This document shows positions 6,628-16,701 of a DNA stretch of 64,000 nucleotides, piece by piece. The stretch's first letter is position 1. Every line of letters begins with the position of its first letter. The DNA is from Streptomyces tagetis (GTDB lineage Bacteria; Actinomycetota; Actinomycetes; Streptomycetales; Streptomycetaceae). The notes beneath the pieces are model-generated. The model made no database searches. It saw nothing but the letters and a program-made list of their open reading frames with translations, and had not been told where the DNA came from. The position numbers and the translations under genes are program-made. Location of the stretch: contig NZ_JAGPNL010000003.1 in the NCBI RefSeq assembly GCF_018069565.1, positions 1 through 64,000 of the forward strand, read 5' to 3'.

Positions 6628-8925
6628 ATGGCGCCAGAGCGGAACGCCGGGCCGGGTGCGGAAGCGGAACATCCGGAATACGCCGGCCACTACCGGCTCG
6701 ACGCCCGGCTGGGCTCCGGTGGCATGGGGGTCGTGCACCTGGCCCGCAGTACGTCCGGGATGCGGCTCGCGGTGAAGGTCGTGCACGCCCGGTACGCGCG
6801 GGACCCCGAGTTCCGGGGCCGGTTCCGGCAGGAGGTCGCGGCGGCGCGGCGGGTGAGCGGGGCCTTCACGGCGCCGGTCGTGGACGCCGACCCGGACGCG
6901 GTACGGCCCTGGATGGCCACCTTGTTCATCCCCGGCCCGACCCTCGCGGACGAGGTGAAGCGGAACGGTCCCCTGGAGCACGGTCGGCTGCGCCGGCTGA
7001 TGGCGGGGCTCGCCGAGGCGCTGCGGGACATCCACCGGGTCGGGGTGGTCCACCGGGATCTGAAGCCGGGCAACGTCCTGCTCGCCGAGGACGGTCCGAA
7101 GGTCATCGACTTCGGCATCTCCCGGCCGAAGGACAGCGAACTGCGCACCGAGACGGGGAAGTTGATCGGCACGCCGCCGTTCATGGCGCCGGAGCAGTTC
7201 CGCCGGCCCCGGGAGGTGGGACCGGCGGCGGACGTCTTCGCGCTCGGTTCGCTGCTGGTGCACGCGGCGACCGGCCGGGGCCCCTTCGACTCGGACAGCC
7301 CGTACGTCGTGGCGTACCAGGTCGTGCACGACGAGCCCGATCTGACGGGACTGCCGGAGAGTCTCGCCCCGCTGGTGCGGAGCTGTCTGGCCAAGGAACC
7401 GGAGGAGCGGCCCACGCCGGACGAGCTGATGCTGCGGCTGCGGACGGTGGCGGCGTCGTACGACACCCAGGCGTTCACAACGGCTCCCCGGGACCCGTCG
7501 CAGGACACGCCCGGGGCGCTCCCCGACGGCATGCCGGAAGGGGACACGCCCGGGGGCCACCGTACGGAGGCCGACACGCCGGGCGTCGCGGAGGGCGACA
7601 CGCCGGGGGACGACCGTCCGGAGCGCGACACGCCCGACACGCCCGGCACCCCGCGCACCGACACGCCGGGGGCCTGCACCACGGAGCCCGACACGCCCGG
7701 CACCGGCACCCGCACCACCCCCACCGACGCCGTCACCGACACCCCCCGCCCCCACCTCCCGCGCCGCCGCGCCCGCCGCTTCGCGCTCGGGGCCGGTGTG
7801 GTCGGCGTCGCCGTGGCCGGGGCGCTCGTCCTGGTCCTGCCGTCGCGGGGCACGGACCCGAGGGCACCGGTGCCGCAGGCCGCGGCGTCCCCCTTCGGCA
7901 CCTGGCGGACGGCACCCGACGAGGAACCGGGCGTCTCGCACTGCTCGTACGGCGGCGGACGGCTGCTGTGCGCGCGGCCCGGACTGGTCTTCGCGCTCGC
8001 CCCCTCCGACGGGAAGGTGCTCTGGCGCCACCCCGTCGCGCGGACGGTCGTCGGCCAGCCCCCGTCGGTCGCGGACGGCCTCGTCCAGCCCGCCGTCCAG
8101 CAGGGCACCACCCTGACGTCGCTCGACCCCGCCACCGGCGCGACCGCCCGGGAGGGGGAGCTGCCCGCCTACCAGGGCCTGCGCCGGGCCGGCGGCATGC
8201 TGCTGCTCACCGGCGCCGACGGCCGGGTCACCGGCGTGGACACCGCGTCCGGCGAGCCCCGGTGGACGCGCCCGGTCCCGGGCCACCAGACGCCGTACTT
8301 CGCGGCGTTCCCCGGCGACCGCCTGGCGTACGCGACGAGCACCGGCGACGACGGGACGCGCACCCGGGTCACCGCGGTCGACCCGGCCACCGGCACCGTG
8401 CGGTGGGACACCGAGATGGACGGTGTGGTGCGCCCCGTCGGCACCTCCGGCGGCTCCCTGTGCCTGCTGGCCGTCGACCCGGTCTACGGCGACACCCGCG
8501 CCGTGCTGCGCTACACCCCCGGCACCGGCGACCTGCTCCGCGTCACGCTGCCCGTCCCGCTCGCGCAGGCCGAGGCCACCGTGCGCGGCGACCGGGTGTA
8601 CCTCATGGGGGACGGCGGCTCGCTGCGCGCCGTCGACCTCGCCGGCCGGGTCCAGCGGTGGAGCCTGGAGACCGGCATGAGCCGAGGTTCGGCGCCCGTC
8701 GCCGACGACCGGCACGTGTACGTCGCCGCCCCCGACGGGCGGCTGCTCGGCGTGGACGCCGGCTCGGGACGGCTGCTCGGCCAGACCCCGCCCCGGCTCG
8801 GCACGGCCTCCGACACGGTCCCCGCCGACCTGGCCCCGCCGGTGCTCGCGGGCGGCCACGTCTTCTCCGGGGCCCCCGACGGCAGCGTCCTCGCCGTGGA
8901 CGCCCGGGACCCGGCCGCCTGGTAG
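6628..8925 (+). CDS. Ser/Thr protein kinase with extracytoplasmic PQQ-type beta-propeller
   Basis: 765 residues. The kinase domain (about 14-272) has the Gly loop LGSGGMGVVHL, catalytic VVHRDLKPGNVLL, KVIDFGIS and the APEQF motif, so it should be active. A linker (about 285-380) is built of DTPG repeats. One membrane span follows (about 385-408), then a pyrrolo-quinoline-quinone-like repeat domain (about 440-765) outside the cell. This is the actinobacterial PknD-like layout: an external sensor with a cytoplasmic kinase. Ligand and targets are unknown. The linker DNA resembles the 42-bp array at 55258-55590. It is divergent from the SH3b gene. Confidence 0.92.
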   Translation: MAPERNAGPGAEAEHPEYAGHYRLDARLGSGGMGVVHLARSTSGMRLAVKVVHARYARDPEFRGRFRQEVAAARRVSGAFTAPVVDADPDAVRPWMATLFIPGPTLADEVKRNGPLEHGRLRRLMAGLAEALRDIHRVGVVHRDLKPGNVLLAEDGPKVIDFGISRPKDSELRTETGKLIGTPPFMAPEQFRRPREVGPAADVFALGSLLVHAATGRGPFDSDSPYVVAYQVVHDEPDLTGLPESLAPLVRSCLAKEPEERPTPDELMLRLRTVAASYDTQAFTTAPRDPSQDTPGALPDGMPEGDTPGGHRTEADTPGVAEGDTPGDDRPERDTPDTPGTPRTDTPGACTTEPDTPGTGTRTTPTDAVTDTPRPHLPRRRARRFALGAGVVGVAVAGALVLVLPSRGTDPRAPVPQAAASPFGTWRTAPDEEPGVSHCSYGGGRLLCARPGLVFALAPSDGKVLWRHPVARTVVGQPPSVADGLVQPAVQQGTTLTSLDPATGATAREGELPAYQGLRRAGGMLLLTGADGRVTGVDTASGEPRWTRPVPGHQTPYFAAFPGDRLAYATSTGDDGTRTRVTAVDPATGTVRWDTEMDGVVRPVGTSGGSLCLLAVDPVYGDTRAVLRYTPGTGDLLRVTLPVPLAQAEATVRGDRVYLMGDGGSLRAVDLAGRVQRWSLETGMSRGSAPVADDRHVYVAAPDGRLLGVDAGSGRLLGQTPPRLGTASDTVPADLAPPVLAGGHVFSGAPDGSVLAVDARDPAAW

Positions 8926-8969
8926 CGCGCCGGGCACACGGCCCCACCGACACGCGGGCCGACACGCCG

Positions 8970-9003
8970 GAGGGCCGCCCCCGCGCGGTGGGGGACGGCC
9001 CTC
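8970..9003. terminator. Bidirectional terminator between kinase gene and ilvD
   Basis: GAGGGCCG (8970-8977) pairs with CGGCCCTC (8996-9003), one C-A mismatch follows, then CCCC pairs with GGGG, closing an 8-nt loop. It sits between two convergent genes. Confidence 0.75.
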
Positions 9004-9020
9004 GGGCGTGCCGGAAGGGC

Positions 9021-10874
9021 TCAGCCCAGCTTGCTCACGTCGCGCACGGCGCCCCGGTCGGCGCTGGTCGCCATGGCGGCGTAGGCGCGCAGCGCGGCGG
9101 AGACCTTGCGGTCGCGGTCGCGCGGGGCGTACGCGCCGTTCAGGGCGTCGGCGCGGCGGGCCAGCTCGGCGTCGTCCACGAGCAGCTCGACGGAGCGGTT
9201 CGGGATGTCGATGCGGATGCGGTCGCCGTCCTCGACCAGGGCGATGGTGCCCCCGGAGGCCGCCTCGGGCGAGGCGTGGCCGATGGACAGGCCCGAGGTG
9301 CCGCCGGAGAAGCGGCCGTCGGTGATGAGCGCGCACGCCTTGCCGAGGCCGCGGCTCTTCAGGTACGAGGTCGGGTAGAGCATCTCCTGCATGCCGGGGC
9401 CGCCCTTGGGGCCCTCGTAGCGGATGACGACGACGTCGCCCTCGGTGACCTGCTTGGTGAGGATCTTCTCGACGGCCTCGTCCTGCGACTCGCAGACGAC
9501 CGCGGGCCCCTCGAAGGTCCAGATCGACTCGTCGACGCCGGCCGTCTTGACCACGCAGCCGTCGACGGCGAGGTTGCCGCGGAGCACCGCGAGGCCGCCG
9601 TCCGCGGAGTAGGCGTGCTCGGCGGAGCGGATGCAGCCGCCCTCGGCGTCCTCGTCCAGGGAGTCCCACCGCTCGGACTGGGAGAACGCCTCGGCGGAGC
9701 GGACGCAGCCGGGGGCCGCGTGCCACAGCTCGACCGCCTCCGGGGACGGGGAACCGCCGCGGATGTCCCAGGTCTTCAGCCAGTCGGCGAGGGAGGGGCT
9801 GTGCACGGCGTGCACGTCCTCGTTGAGCAGTCCGGCGCGGTGCAGTTCGCCGAGGAGGGCGGGGATGCCGCCGGCGCGGTGCACGTCCTCCATGTAGTAC
9901 GTGCGGTTCTTCCCCACGTTCGGCGCGACCTTGGCGAGGCAGGGCACGCGGCGCGAGAGGGCGTCGATCTCGGTGAGGCCGAAGGGCACCTCGCCCTCCT
10001 GCGCGGCGGCCAGCAGGTGCAGGATCGTGTTGGTCGAGCCGCCCATGGCGATGTCGAGCGCCATGGCGTTCTCGAACGCCTGGAAGGTGGCGACGCTGCG
10101 GGGCAGGACCGACTCGTCGTCCTGCTCGTAGTAGCGGCGCGTGATGTCCATGACGGTGCGCGCCGCGTCCTCGTAGAGGGCCTTGCGGGCGGTGTGGGTG
10201 GCGAGGACCGAGCCGTTGCCGGGCAGGGAGAGGCCGATGGCCTCGGTGAGGCAGTTCATCGAGTTGGCGGTGAACATGCCGGAACAACTGCCGCAGGTCG
10301 GGCAGGCGTTCTCCTCGATGCGCAGCACGTCGGCGTCGGAGACCTTGTCGTTGGCCGCCTCCACCATGGCGTCGATCAGGTCCAGGGTGCGGACCGTGCC
10401 GTCGACCAGGGTGGTGCGGCCGGCCTCCATCGGACCGCCGGAGACGAAGACCGCGGGGATGTTCAGCCGCAGCGCGGCGTTGAGCATGCCCGGGGTGATC
10501 TTGTCGCAGTTGGAGATGCAGATCAGGGCGTCGGCGCGGTGCGCCTCGACCATGTACTCCACGCTGTCCGCGATCAGGTCGCGGGAGGGCAGGCTGTACA
10601 GCATGCCGCCGTGGCCCATGGCGATGCCGTCGTCGACGGCGATGGTGTTGAACTCGCGGGGGATGCCGCCCGCGGCGGTCACCGCCTCGCTGACGATCCG
10701 GCCGACCGGCGCGAGGTGGGTGTGGCCGGGCACGAACTCGGTGAAGCTGTTGGCGACCGCGATGACGGGCTTGCGCCCGATGTCCGCGCCCGGTACACCG
10801 GAGGCGCGCATCAGGGCGCGTGCGCCCGCCATGTTGCGGCCGTGGGTGACTGTGCGGGACCTCAGCTCGGGCAT
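9021..10874 (-). CDS. ilvD: Dihydroxy-acid dehydratase
   Basis: 617 residues, full length. It dehydrates dihydroxy acids in valine, leucine, isoleucine and pantothenate synthesis using an iron-sulfur cluster. Cluster and family signatures are seen in [12 protein letters not shown] and [22 protein letters not shown] 10874 has AAGGAG about 10 nt upstream. A TACGCT at 10917-10912 on the minus strand may be its -10. The next gene upstream, a TetR regulator, is on the same strand but 146 bp away; no regulatory link is evident. Confidence 0.97.
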   Translation of the reverse strand: MPELRSRTVTHGRNMAGARALMRASGVPGADIGRKPVIAVANSFTEFVPGHTHLAPVGRIVSEAVTAAGGIPREFNTIAVDDGIAMGHGGMLYSLPSRDLIADSVEYMVEAHRADALICISNCDKITPGMLNAALRLNIPAVFVSGGPMEAGRTTLVDGTVRTLDLIDAMVEAANDKVSDADVLRIEENACPTCGSCSGMFTANSMNCLTEAIGLSLPGNGSVLATHTARKALYEDAARTVMDITRRYYEQDDESVLPRSVATFQAFENAMALDIAMGGSTNTILHLLAAAQEGEVPFGLTEIDALSRRVPCLAKVAPNVGKNRTYYMEDVHRAGGIPALLGELHRAGLLNEDVHAVHSPSLADWLKTWDIRGGSPSPEAVELWHAAPGCVRSAEAFSQSERWDSLDEDAEGGCIRSAEHAYSADGGLAVLRGNLAVDGCVVKTAGVDESIWTFEGPAVVCESQDEAVEKILTKQVTEGDVVVIRYEGPKGGPGMQEMLYPTSYLKSRGLGKACALITDGRFSGGTSGLSIGHASPEAASGGTIALVEDGDRIRIDIPNRSVELLVDDAELARRADALNGAYAPRDRDRKVSAALRAYAAMATSADRGAVRDVSKLG

Positions 10875-11020
10875 CGCCGCTCGCTCCTTCGGAGAGTTGT
10901 GACTGCCGTCGAGCGTACGCCGGACTTCCAGGTACCGGGACAGGGTGTCCGCGATTCGGGACGCACGTCTCGTACGAGGAGATGTCGGACGGGCCTGCCA
11001 CGGGCCCCGGACGACCCCCT

Positions 11021-11638
11021 TCAGGGCGCGGTGAGGTGGCCCTGCACGACCGGCGCCAGACGGGCGACGAGCGCCTCCAGGTCCGCCGAGGCCAGCGGCT
11101 CCACCTTGATCACGTACCGGAGGAAGGCGCAGCCCACGAGCTGGGCGGCGGCCAGTTCGGCGCGGAGTTCCGCGTCCGGCAGGTCGAGCTGGTCGGCGAC
11201 GCGGCGCAGCACCTGGGCGCCGACGAGGCGGCGGAGGACGGCGGCGGCCGTCTCGTGGTCCAGGGCGGAGCGGAGGATGGCGAGCAGCGGGGCGCGGGTG
11301 ACCGGGTTCTCCCAGATGCCGAGGAAGAAGCGGGTCAGCCGCTCGCCGATCCGGTCGAGGGGGCCGTCGGCGATCCCGCGGGGGGCGTCCAGGGCGGGGG
11401 CGAAGGCGACCTCGACGGCCGCCGCGAAGACCTGCTCCTTGGTGCCGAAGTAGTGGTGCACGAGGGCCGGGTCGACACCGGCGGCCTTGGCCACGGCACG
11501 GACGGAGGTCCGCTCGTAGCCGCGTGCGGAGAACTCCTCGCGGGCCGCGGCGAGGATACGGTCCCGGGTGCCGGCGGACTCGGTGCGCGGGGGCCGGCCG
11601 CGGCGCCGGGCGGGCGTCCCGCCGGGGGCGGCGGTCAC
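11021..11638 (-). CDS. TetR-family transcriptional regulator
   Basis: 205 residues. The N-terminal helix-turn-helix is [20 protein letters not shown], preceded by an Arg-rich arm (ARRRGRPPR), with a helical ligand domain behind it. GTG 11638 overlaps the stop of the isomerase-like gene by 4 bp, so the two are co-translated. The regulator may therefore control, or respond to a product of, the isomerase-like enzyme. No target site was identified. Confidence 0.9.
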   Translation of the reverse strand: MTAAPGGTPARRRGRPPRTESAGTRDRILAAAREEFSARGYERTSVRAVAKAAGVDPALVHHYFGTKEQVFAAAVEVAFAPALDAPRGIADGPLDRIGERLTRFFLGIWENPVTRAPLLAILRSALDHETAAAVLRRLVGAQVLRRVADQLDLPDAELRAELAAAQLVGCAFLRYVIKVEPLASADLEALVARLAPVVQGHLTAP

Positions 11639-12465
11639 CGGCGGCCGGCCTTCGACGCCGCGGCCAGGTGCAGCCGGGTGAAGGCCAGGGCCTCCGCGAG
11701 GTCGGACTCGCGTTCGGCGCCGGACATGGCGCGGCGGGTGTTGACCTCGACGACCACGTGGCCGTCGAAGCCGGTGCGGGCCAGGTGCTCCAGCACCTCG
11801 GCGCAGGGCTGGGTGCCGCGGCCGGGGACCAGGTGCTCGTCCTTGGCCGAGCCCCGGCCGTCGGCGAGGTGGACGTGGCCGAGCCGGTCGCCCATGCGCG
11901 CGACCATGCCGAGGGTGTCGGCGCGGGCGGTGGCCGCGTGACTGAGGTCGATCGTGAAGTGGCGGTAGTCCTCCTTCGTCACGTCCCAGTCGGGCGCGTA
12001 GGCGAGCATCTCGCGGTCGCGGTAGCGCCAGGGGTACATGTTCTCCACGGCGAAGCGGACGTCGGTCTCCCCGGCCATGCGCCAGACGCCGTCGACGAAG
12101 TCGCGCGCGTACTGGCGCTGCCAGCGGAAGGGCGGGTGCACGACGACGGTGCTCGCGCCGAGCTTCTCGGCGGCGGCGCGGGCGCGCTGGAGCTTGACCC
12201 AGGGGTCGGTGGACCAGACGCGCTGGGTGATCAGCAGGCAGGGGGCGTGCACGGCCAGGATCGGCATCCGGTGGTAGTCGCTGAGCCGGCGCAGCGCGTC
12301 GATGTCCTGGCTGACGGGGTCGGTCCACACCATGACCTCGACCCCGTCGTAGCCGAGGCGCGCGGCGATCTCGAAGGCCGTCGCCGTCGACTCCGGGTAG
12401 ACGGAAGCCGTCGACAGGGCGACCTTCGCGTCCGGGATGCGGACGACGTCCCTTGGTTCTGCCAC
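11635..12465 (-). CDS. Sugar phosphate isomerase/epimerase family TIM-barrel protein
   Basis: 276 residues of the AP-endonuclease-2-like TIM barrel superfamily. Likely metal ligands appear in [36 protein letters not shown] and [11 protein letters not shown], the His/Glu/Asp pattern of the fold. The true substrate is unknown; the family includes inosose and hydroxypyruvate isomerases. GTG 12465 has TAACCT ending 7 nt upstream and no ribosome-binding site, suggesting a leaderless message. It overlaps the following TetR gene by 4 bp. Confidence 0.85.
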   Translation of the reverse strand: MAEPRDVVRIPDAKVALSTASVYPESTATAFEIAARLGYDGVEVMVWTDPVSQDIDALRRLSDYHRMPILAVHAPCLLITQRVWSTDPWVKLQRARAAAEKLGASTVVVHPPFRWQRQYARDFVDGVWRMAGETDVRFAVENMYPWRYRDREMLAYAPDWDVTKEDYRHFTIDLSHAATARADTLGMVARMGDRLGHVHLADGRGSAKDEHLVPGRGTQPCAEVLEHLARTGFDGHVVVEVNTRRAMSGAERESDLAEALAFTRLHLAAASKAGRR

Positions 12466-12580
12466 GAGGGCCAGGTTACGGGTCGGCTCGGGCGGGTGCG
12501 GGGTGGCCGCGGGCCGTTGTGGTCATCGCCATAGCGGGGGCGTCGGCCCCCCGTGGGCCCGGCCGCCTCCCCCGGGTGGC

Positions 12581-13513
12581 CTACCCGCGCCCCATGTGGT
12601 CCAGGCGGCGCAGGATCACGCCCTCGCGCAGGGCCCACGGGCAGACCTCCAGGTTCTCCACCCGGAACAGGTCCATCGCGGCCTCGGCGACCAGCGCCCC
12701 GGCGAGGAGCTGGGCGGCCCGGCCCTCGGAGACGCCGGGCAGCTCGGCGCGCTCGGCCGCGGTCATGGCGGCCAGCCGGGGCACCCAGCTCTCCAGGGAG
12801 ACCCGCTTCAGCTCGCGCTGGACGTAGAGGCCCTCGGCGGAGCGGGCGGCGCCGGCCAGGCGGGCCAGTTGCCGGAAGGTCTTGGAGGTGGCGACCACGT
12901 GGTCGGGGGCGCCGAGGCGGCTGAAGTCGCCGACCGTGCGGGCGATCTCCGTACGGACGTGGCGGCGCAGCGCGCGGACGTCGTCCGGCCGGGGCGGGTC
13001 GCCGGGCAGGTGGGCGGCGGTCAGCCGGCCGGCGCCGAGCGGCAGCGACACGGCGGCGTCGGGCTCCTCGTCGATGCCGTGGGCGATCTCCAGGGAGCCG
13101 CCGCCGATGTCGAGGACGAGCAGCGTGCCCGCGGACCAGCCGAACCAGCGGCGGACGGCGAGGAAGGTGAGGCGGGCCTCGTCGGCGCCGCTGAGGACGG
13201 CGGGCTCGACGCCGGTCTCCTCGCGCACCCGGGCGAGGACGTCGTCGGCGTTGGCCGCGTCGCGCACGGCGGAGGTGGCGAAGGCGAGCAGCTCCTCGAC
13301 GCCCTGGTCCTCGGCGGCCCGCAGCGCCTCGCGCACCACGGCGATCAGCCGGTCGACGCCGTCGGGGCCGATCGCGCCGTCGTCGTCGAGGAGCTGGGCC
13401 AGCCGCAGGTCGGCCTTGTGCGAGTGCGCGGGCAGCGGGCGCGCTCCGGGGTGCGCGTCCACCACCAGCAGGTGCACCGTGTTCGAGCCCACGTCGAGGA
13501 CACCGAGTCTCAT
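12581..13513 (-). CDS. Ppx/GppA family exopolyphosphatase / pppGpp phosphatase
   Basis: 310 residues of the ASKHA ATPase fold. The phosphate-1 motif is [12 protein letters not shown] at the start and a second phosphate loop is [12 protein letters not shown]. At this length it is the short actinobacterial form lacking a C-terminal HD domain. It probably hydrolyses polyphosphate or guanosine pentaphosphate and so tunes the stringent response. ATG 13513 is chosen because the fold begins immediately after it, and TAGCGT ends 7 nt upstream (leaderless type). It is divergent from the Cys-rich gene at 13621. Confidence 0.9.
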   Translation of the reverse strand: MRLGVLDVGSNTVHLLVVDAHPGARPLPAHSHKADLRLAQLLDDDGAIGPDGVDRLIAVVREALRAAEDQGVEELLAFATSAVRDAANADDVLARVREETGVEPAVLSGADEARLTFLAVRRWFGWSAGTLLVLDIGGGSLEIAHGIDEEPDAAVSLPLGAGRLTAAHLPGDPPRPDDVRALRRHVRTEIARTVGDFSRLGAPDHVVATSKTFRQLARLAGAARSAEGLYVQRELKRVSLESWVPRLAAMTAAERAELPGVSEGRAAQLLAGALVAEAAMDLFRVENLEVCPWALREGVILRRLDHMGRG

Positions 13514-13620
13514 GGGGGAAACGCTACTGCCGCCGGGGCCCGCCCGGTACGCCGCGCCCGGCGGCGGGGCGGCACGGGAGGCGGTGCCTGCCCGGCGGCG
13601 GGGCGTCTTACCCTGGAGCC

Positions 13621-14490
13621 GTGCCAAAGACGAAAAAGGCGAAGGACGAAAAGTCGACCAAGAAGGACAAGAAGAGCAAGAAGGACGGACGGTACGGGAT
13701 GCCCCTGGGTTCCTCGGCGGCGGACGCCGCCGCCGTGGCCGGCGACGAGCAGGGCCTCGACTTCGCGCGCGCGTGGGTGGAGTTCCCGGACCCGGCCGAC
13801 GACGAGCAGGTCTTCCGCTGCGATCTGACCTGGCTGACCTCGCGCTGGTCCTGCATCTTCGCCTCCGGCTGCCAGGGCATCCAGGCCGGCCGCGCGGACG
13901 ACGGGTGCTGCTCGCTGGGGGCCCACTTCTCCGACGAGGACGACGAGAAGCGGGTCGCGGGGCACGTGGCGCGGCTCACGCCGGACATCTGGCAGCACCA
14001 CGCCGAGGGCACCCGCGACGGCTGGGTCTCCGAGGACGACGAGGGCTCCCGGCAGACCCGCCCGTACCAGGGCTCGTGCATCTTCCAGAACCGGCCCGGT
14101 TTCGCCGGGGGCGCGGGCTGCTCGCTGCACATCCTGGCGCTGCGGGAGGGCCGGGAGCCGCTGGAGACCAAGCCGGACGTGTGCTGGCAGCTCCCGGTGC
14201 GGCGCACCTACGAGTGGATCGACCGGCCGGACGACACGCGGGTGCTCCAGGTGTCGATCGGCGAGTACGACCGGCGCGGCTGGGGTCCGGGCGGGCACGA
14301 CCTGCACTGGTGGTGCACCTCGGCGACCTCGGCGCACGGCGCGGGCGAGCCGGTGTACGTCTCCTACCGGGCGGAGCTGGTCGAGCTGATGGGCAAGGCG
14401 GGCTACGACCGGCTGGCCGGGCTGTGCGAGGAGCGCCTCGCCTCCCAGCTCCCGCTGCTGGCCCCGCACCCGGCGGACCCGGCGCCCTGA
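13621..14490 (+). CDS. Conserved Cys-rich protein with Lys-rich N-terminus, function unknown
   Basis: 289 residues. The first 24 residues are mostly Lys, Glu and Asp. A cysteine pattern follows: SCIFASGCQ, then [29 protein letters not shown] and HWWCTS. The C-x5-C and paired CC resemble metal-binding clusters of YkgJ/DUF3109-type proteins, but I cannot assign it. GTG 13621 is supported by TACCCT ending 6 nt upstream (leaderless type). It is divergent from the Ppx/GppA gene. The stop codon lies in a decamer repeat. Confidence 0.75.
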   Translation: MPKTKKAKDEKSTKKDKKSKKDGRYGMPLGSSAADAAAVAGDEQGLDFARAWVEFPDPADDEQVFRCDLTWLTSRWSCIFASGCQGIQAGRADDGCCSLGAHFSDEDDEKRVAGHVARLTPDIWQHHAEGTRDGWVSEDDEGSRQTRPYQGSCIFQNRPGFAGGAGCSLHILALREGREPLETKPDVCWQLPVRRTYEWIDRPDDTRVLQVSIGEYDRRGWGPGGHDLHWWCTSATSAHGAGEPVYVSYRAELVELMGKAGYDRLAGLCEERLASQLPLLAPHPADPAP

Positions 14491-14530
14491 GGCGTACTGA
14501 GTCGTACTGAGGCGTACTGAGGCGCCCTGA
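14481..14530 (+). repeat. Five tandem TGA-containing decamers spanning a stop codon
   Basis: Units GGCGCCCTGA, GGCGTACTGA, GTCGTACTGA, GGCGTACTGA and GGCGCCCTGA follow without gap. The first contains the gene's own stop (14488-14490). Because the period is 10, successive TGA triplets fall in all three frames, which would catch readthrough or frameshifted ribosomes. Confidence 0.85.
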
Positions 14531-14582
14531 TCCTGAGGCCCTGACCGGGCCCCCCTCGCCGCGGCGGCCCCGGGCCTGCGGG

Positions 14583-16343
14583 CTACGAGGCGGAGGGGCT
14601 CGGGTCGCCGCTCTCGACGGGCGGCGGCTGCGAGGTGCCGCCGGTCGGGGGCGGCTCGGTGGGCGTGGGGTCCGGATCGGGGGACGTGGTCCCCGGGCCG
14701 TCGGTCGGCGTCGGGTCCGGGGTCTTGGAGTGCGTCGGGGACGGGTCCGGGCGGGAGGTGCCCGGGGGCGGCGGGGTGCCGGGCGTGCTGGGGCGCGGGG
14801 CCGGGCGGGTCGGGGCGGGCGCCGTGCCGTGGCCGGAGATGGTGACGACCGCGCCGGCCGGGGCGACGGCCACCCGTGCCCTCCAGGGGCCGGACGGCTC
14901 GCGCAGGTGGTCGACGAAGACCTTGACGGTGAGGGTCTCGCCGGGCGCGAGGGTGCCGAAGGCGCGGCTCACGTAGAGCCAGGGGGCGGTGGTGGAGACG
15001 GACCAGCTCACCGGGGCGTCCCCGGCGGCGGTGAGAGTGATCAGCGTGGTGTCGCCGTCGGTGCCGGCGGCGACCGTGAGCCGGCCGGTGCCGCTCTCGC
15101 CGGCGCCGGTGACGCTGACGACCTCCACCGAGACGTCGGAGCCGCCGGCCTCGTCGAAACCGGGGCCGGGGGTGGTGCTGGCGTTGCCGGCGTTCTCGTA
15201 GCCGGTGCCGTCCGGGGCGCCGTCGGGGACGTCGGGGCCGTGCTCCTTCCCGGCGGTGGGCGGGTGGCCGTCGGCCCCGCCCTCCGGTCCGCCCCGGTGC
15301 GCGGCCCACAGGGCGAGCATGGGCGCGGCGACCACGGTGGCGACGACGGTCGTCGTGACGGCCCGCGCGCGCAGCCGGTCGCGCCGGGCGGCGTGGTCCT
15401 TGGGGTCCATCGGGAAACCGCGCCGGTCGAAGCGCGGGGCGGCGCCGCGGGCGCGCGGCAGGTGGGCCATCACCAGGTGCAGGGCGGTGCGCGGGGCCTC
15501 CAGCACGGGCAGTTCGGCGGGGGTGACGGCGGTGCCGGGCCAGCGTCCGGGGATGGCGCGCTCGGCGGTGCGGCGGCAGCGGGGGCAGTCGTCGACGTGG
15601 CGGACCAGTTCGCGGCGGAGGGCGGCGCTGAGCACGAGGCGGTTCTCGCCGGTGAGCCGGGCGACGCCGGGGCAGGCGCCGGTCTCGACGACGGCGAGGG
15701 CCGCGCGGGTGCGTTCGACCTCGCAGGCGGCGGAGGCGAGCAGTTCACGGGCGGGGGCCAGGCCCATGCCGAGGACGGCGGCGACCTCGTGGGCGGCGAG
15801 ACGGTGGCGCACGGCCAGTTCGAGCGCCTCGCGCTGCTCCGGGGTGGTGCCGGCCGCCTCCGGCCAGGCCAGCCGGGAGAGTTCGCGGCGGCGCCGGCGG
15901 TCCTCCTCGTCCCCCTCGTCGGCGGGGTCGGGGCCGGCCGCGTAGGCGTGGTGGGGGCCGGCCGCGGAGCGCGATCCGCACCGCCGGCCGCCGCGGGAGC
16001 GGCCCGCGCCGAGGCCGTCCCGGCGGTGCCGGCGGGCCTCGGCCAGGCGGCGCAGGCAGGCCCAGCGGGCCAGCGCGTACAGCCAGGCGCGGCGGTCCCC
16101 GGCGGCGTCGGGGGCGCGGTGGGCGCGGCGCTCGGCGAGCGCGAGGACGTCGGCCAGAGCCGCGGTGGCTCCGTCGTGGTCGCAGAGGACGGAGAGGCAG
16201 TAGGTGAACAGGCCGTCCAGGTACGCGTCGTGGCGCGCGGGTGGCCGCTGTGCCGGGGTGCGCACCACGGCGCGGTCGCGCGCCTCCCTGTGCGCCCGGT
16301 GTGCGCCGGTCGTGCGGCTGGTGGTCTCCGGACTGCTCCTCAT
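14583..16343 (-). CDS. Sigma-70-like domains fused to zinc finger, membrane span and BACON-type domain
   Basis: 586 residues. The N-terminal part (about 40-215) looks like ECF sigma regions 2 and 4, the latter ending in EVAAVLGMGLAPARELLASA. A zf-HC2-like anti-sigma motif follows (HVDDCPRCRR, about 247-257), then one membrane span (about 326-346), a BACON-like beta-sandwich (about 400-503, with APWLYVSRAFGTLAPGETL) and a Pro/Thr/Ser-rich tail to the end outside the cell. So a sigma-like part is tethered to an outward sensing part in one chain. Membrane-tethered sigma fusions (ECF53-like) have been reported; whether this one still binds polymerase is unknown. ATG 16343 is the first Met before the conserved part. 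Confidence 0.75.
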   Translation of the reverse strand: MRSSPETTSRTTGAHRAHREARDRAVVRTPAQRPPARHDAYLDGLFTYCLSVLCDHDGATAALADVLALAERRAHRAPDAAGDRRAWLYALARWACLRRLAEARRHRRDGLGAGRSRGGRRCGSRSAAGPHHAYAAGPDPADEGDEEDRRRRRELSRLAWPEAAGTTPEQREALELAVRHRLAAHEVAAVLGMGLAPARELLASAACEVERTRAALAVVETGACPGVARLTGENRLVLSAALRRELVRHVDDCPRCRRTAERAIPGRWPGTAVTPAELPVLEAPRTALHLVMAHLPRARGAAPRFDRRGFPMDPKDHAARRDRLRARAVTTTVVATVVAAPMLALWAAHRGGPEGGADGHPPTAGKEHGPDVPDGAPDGTGYENAGNASTTPGPGFDEAGGSDVSVEVVSVTGAGESGTGRLTVAAGTDGDTTLITLTAAGDAPVSWSVSTTAPWLYVSRAFGTLAPGETLTVKVFVDHLREPSGPWRARVAVAPAGAVVTISGHGTAPAPTRPAPRPSTPGTPPPPGTSRPDPSPTHSKTPDPTPTDGPGTTSPDPDPTPTEPPPTGGTSQPPPVESGDPSPSAS

Positions 16344-16701
16344 CACCCGGCGACCGTAGGGGGCTATGGGGGGCCCGTTCCGACACGTTGCGCACATTTA
16401 ATCCGTACGGGTGAAACGATCCCTCATAAGGGGACAGGAAGCTGATATTCCGTGGCCGGATCACGGGGTGAGGTGGCGAAATCCGGGCGGTCGGCCCTCC
16501 TGACCACGCCACGAGCACCGGACCGGCACCCCGCCACCGGGCCCGCCGTCACCTCGCCACCAGGGGCGTACCGGCGCACACGTCCGCCCGCACGCCCTAC
16601 GGCCTCCGCGCGCACCGGAGCACGCCGCCGGGCTCCGGCCGGGTTCGAGGCGGCCCGACCGCGCGGGTCCGATTGTCGGTGGCGGCGGTTACGGTTCGTG
16701 C
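16344..16701. other. Divergent promoter region, no gene
   Basis: This 358-bp gap lies between the sigma-fusion gene and radA. It contains an AT-richer patch around 16390-16455 that probably holds the minus-strand promoter. TACGGT at 16690-16695 ends 6 nt before the radA ATG and may be its -10 (leaderless start). No convincing coding sequence or repeat was found. Confidence 0.5.

Noticed and set aside
6028..11001. A 1657-residue open frame on the minus strand crossing the SH3, kinase and ilvD loci
   Set aside because: It is antisense to the kinase gene and out of frame with ilvD; its Arg/Pro/Gly-rich text has no domain. It is a stop-poor frame caused by high GC.
7968..11453. A 1161-residue plus-strand frame
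   Set aside because: It runs antisense through ilvD and the TetR gene and shifts out of the kinase frame; composition is typical of a shadow frame.
12514..13627. Longer Ppx/GppA start at 13627
   Set aside because: It would overlap the divergent gene's start and adds a basic, unconserved tail; ATG 13513 has a -10-like box at the right distance and the fold starts there.
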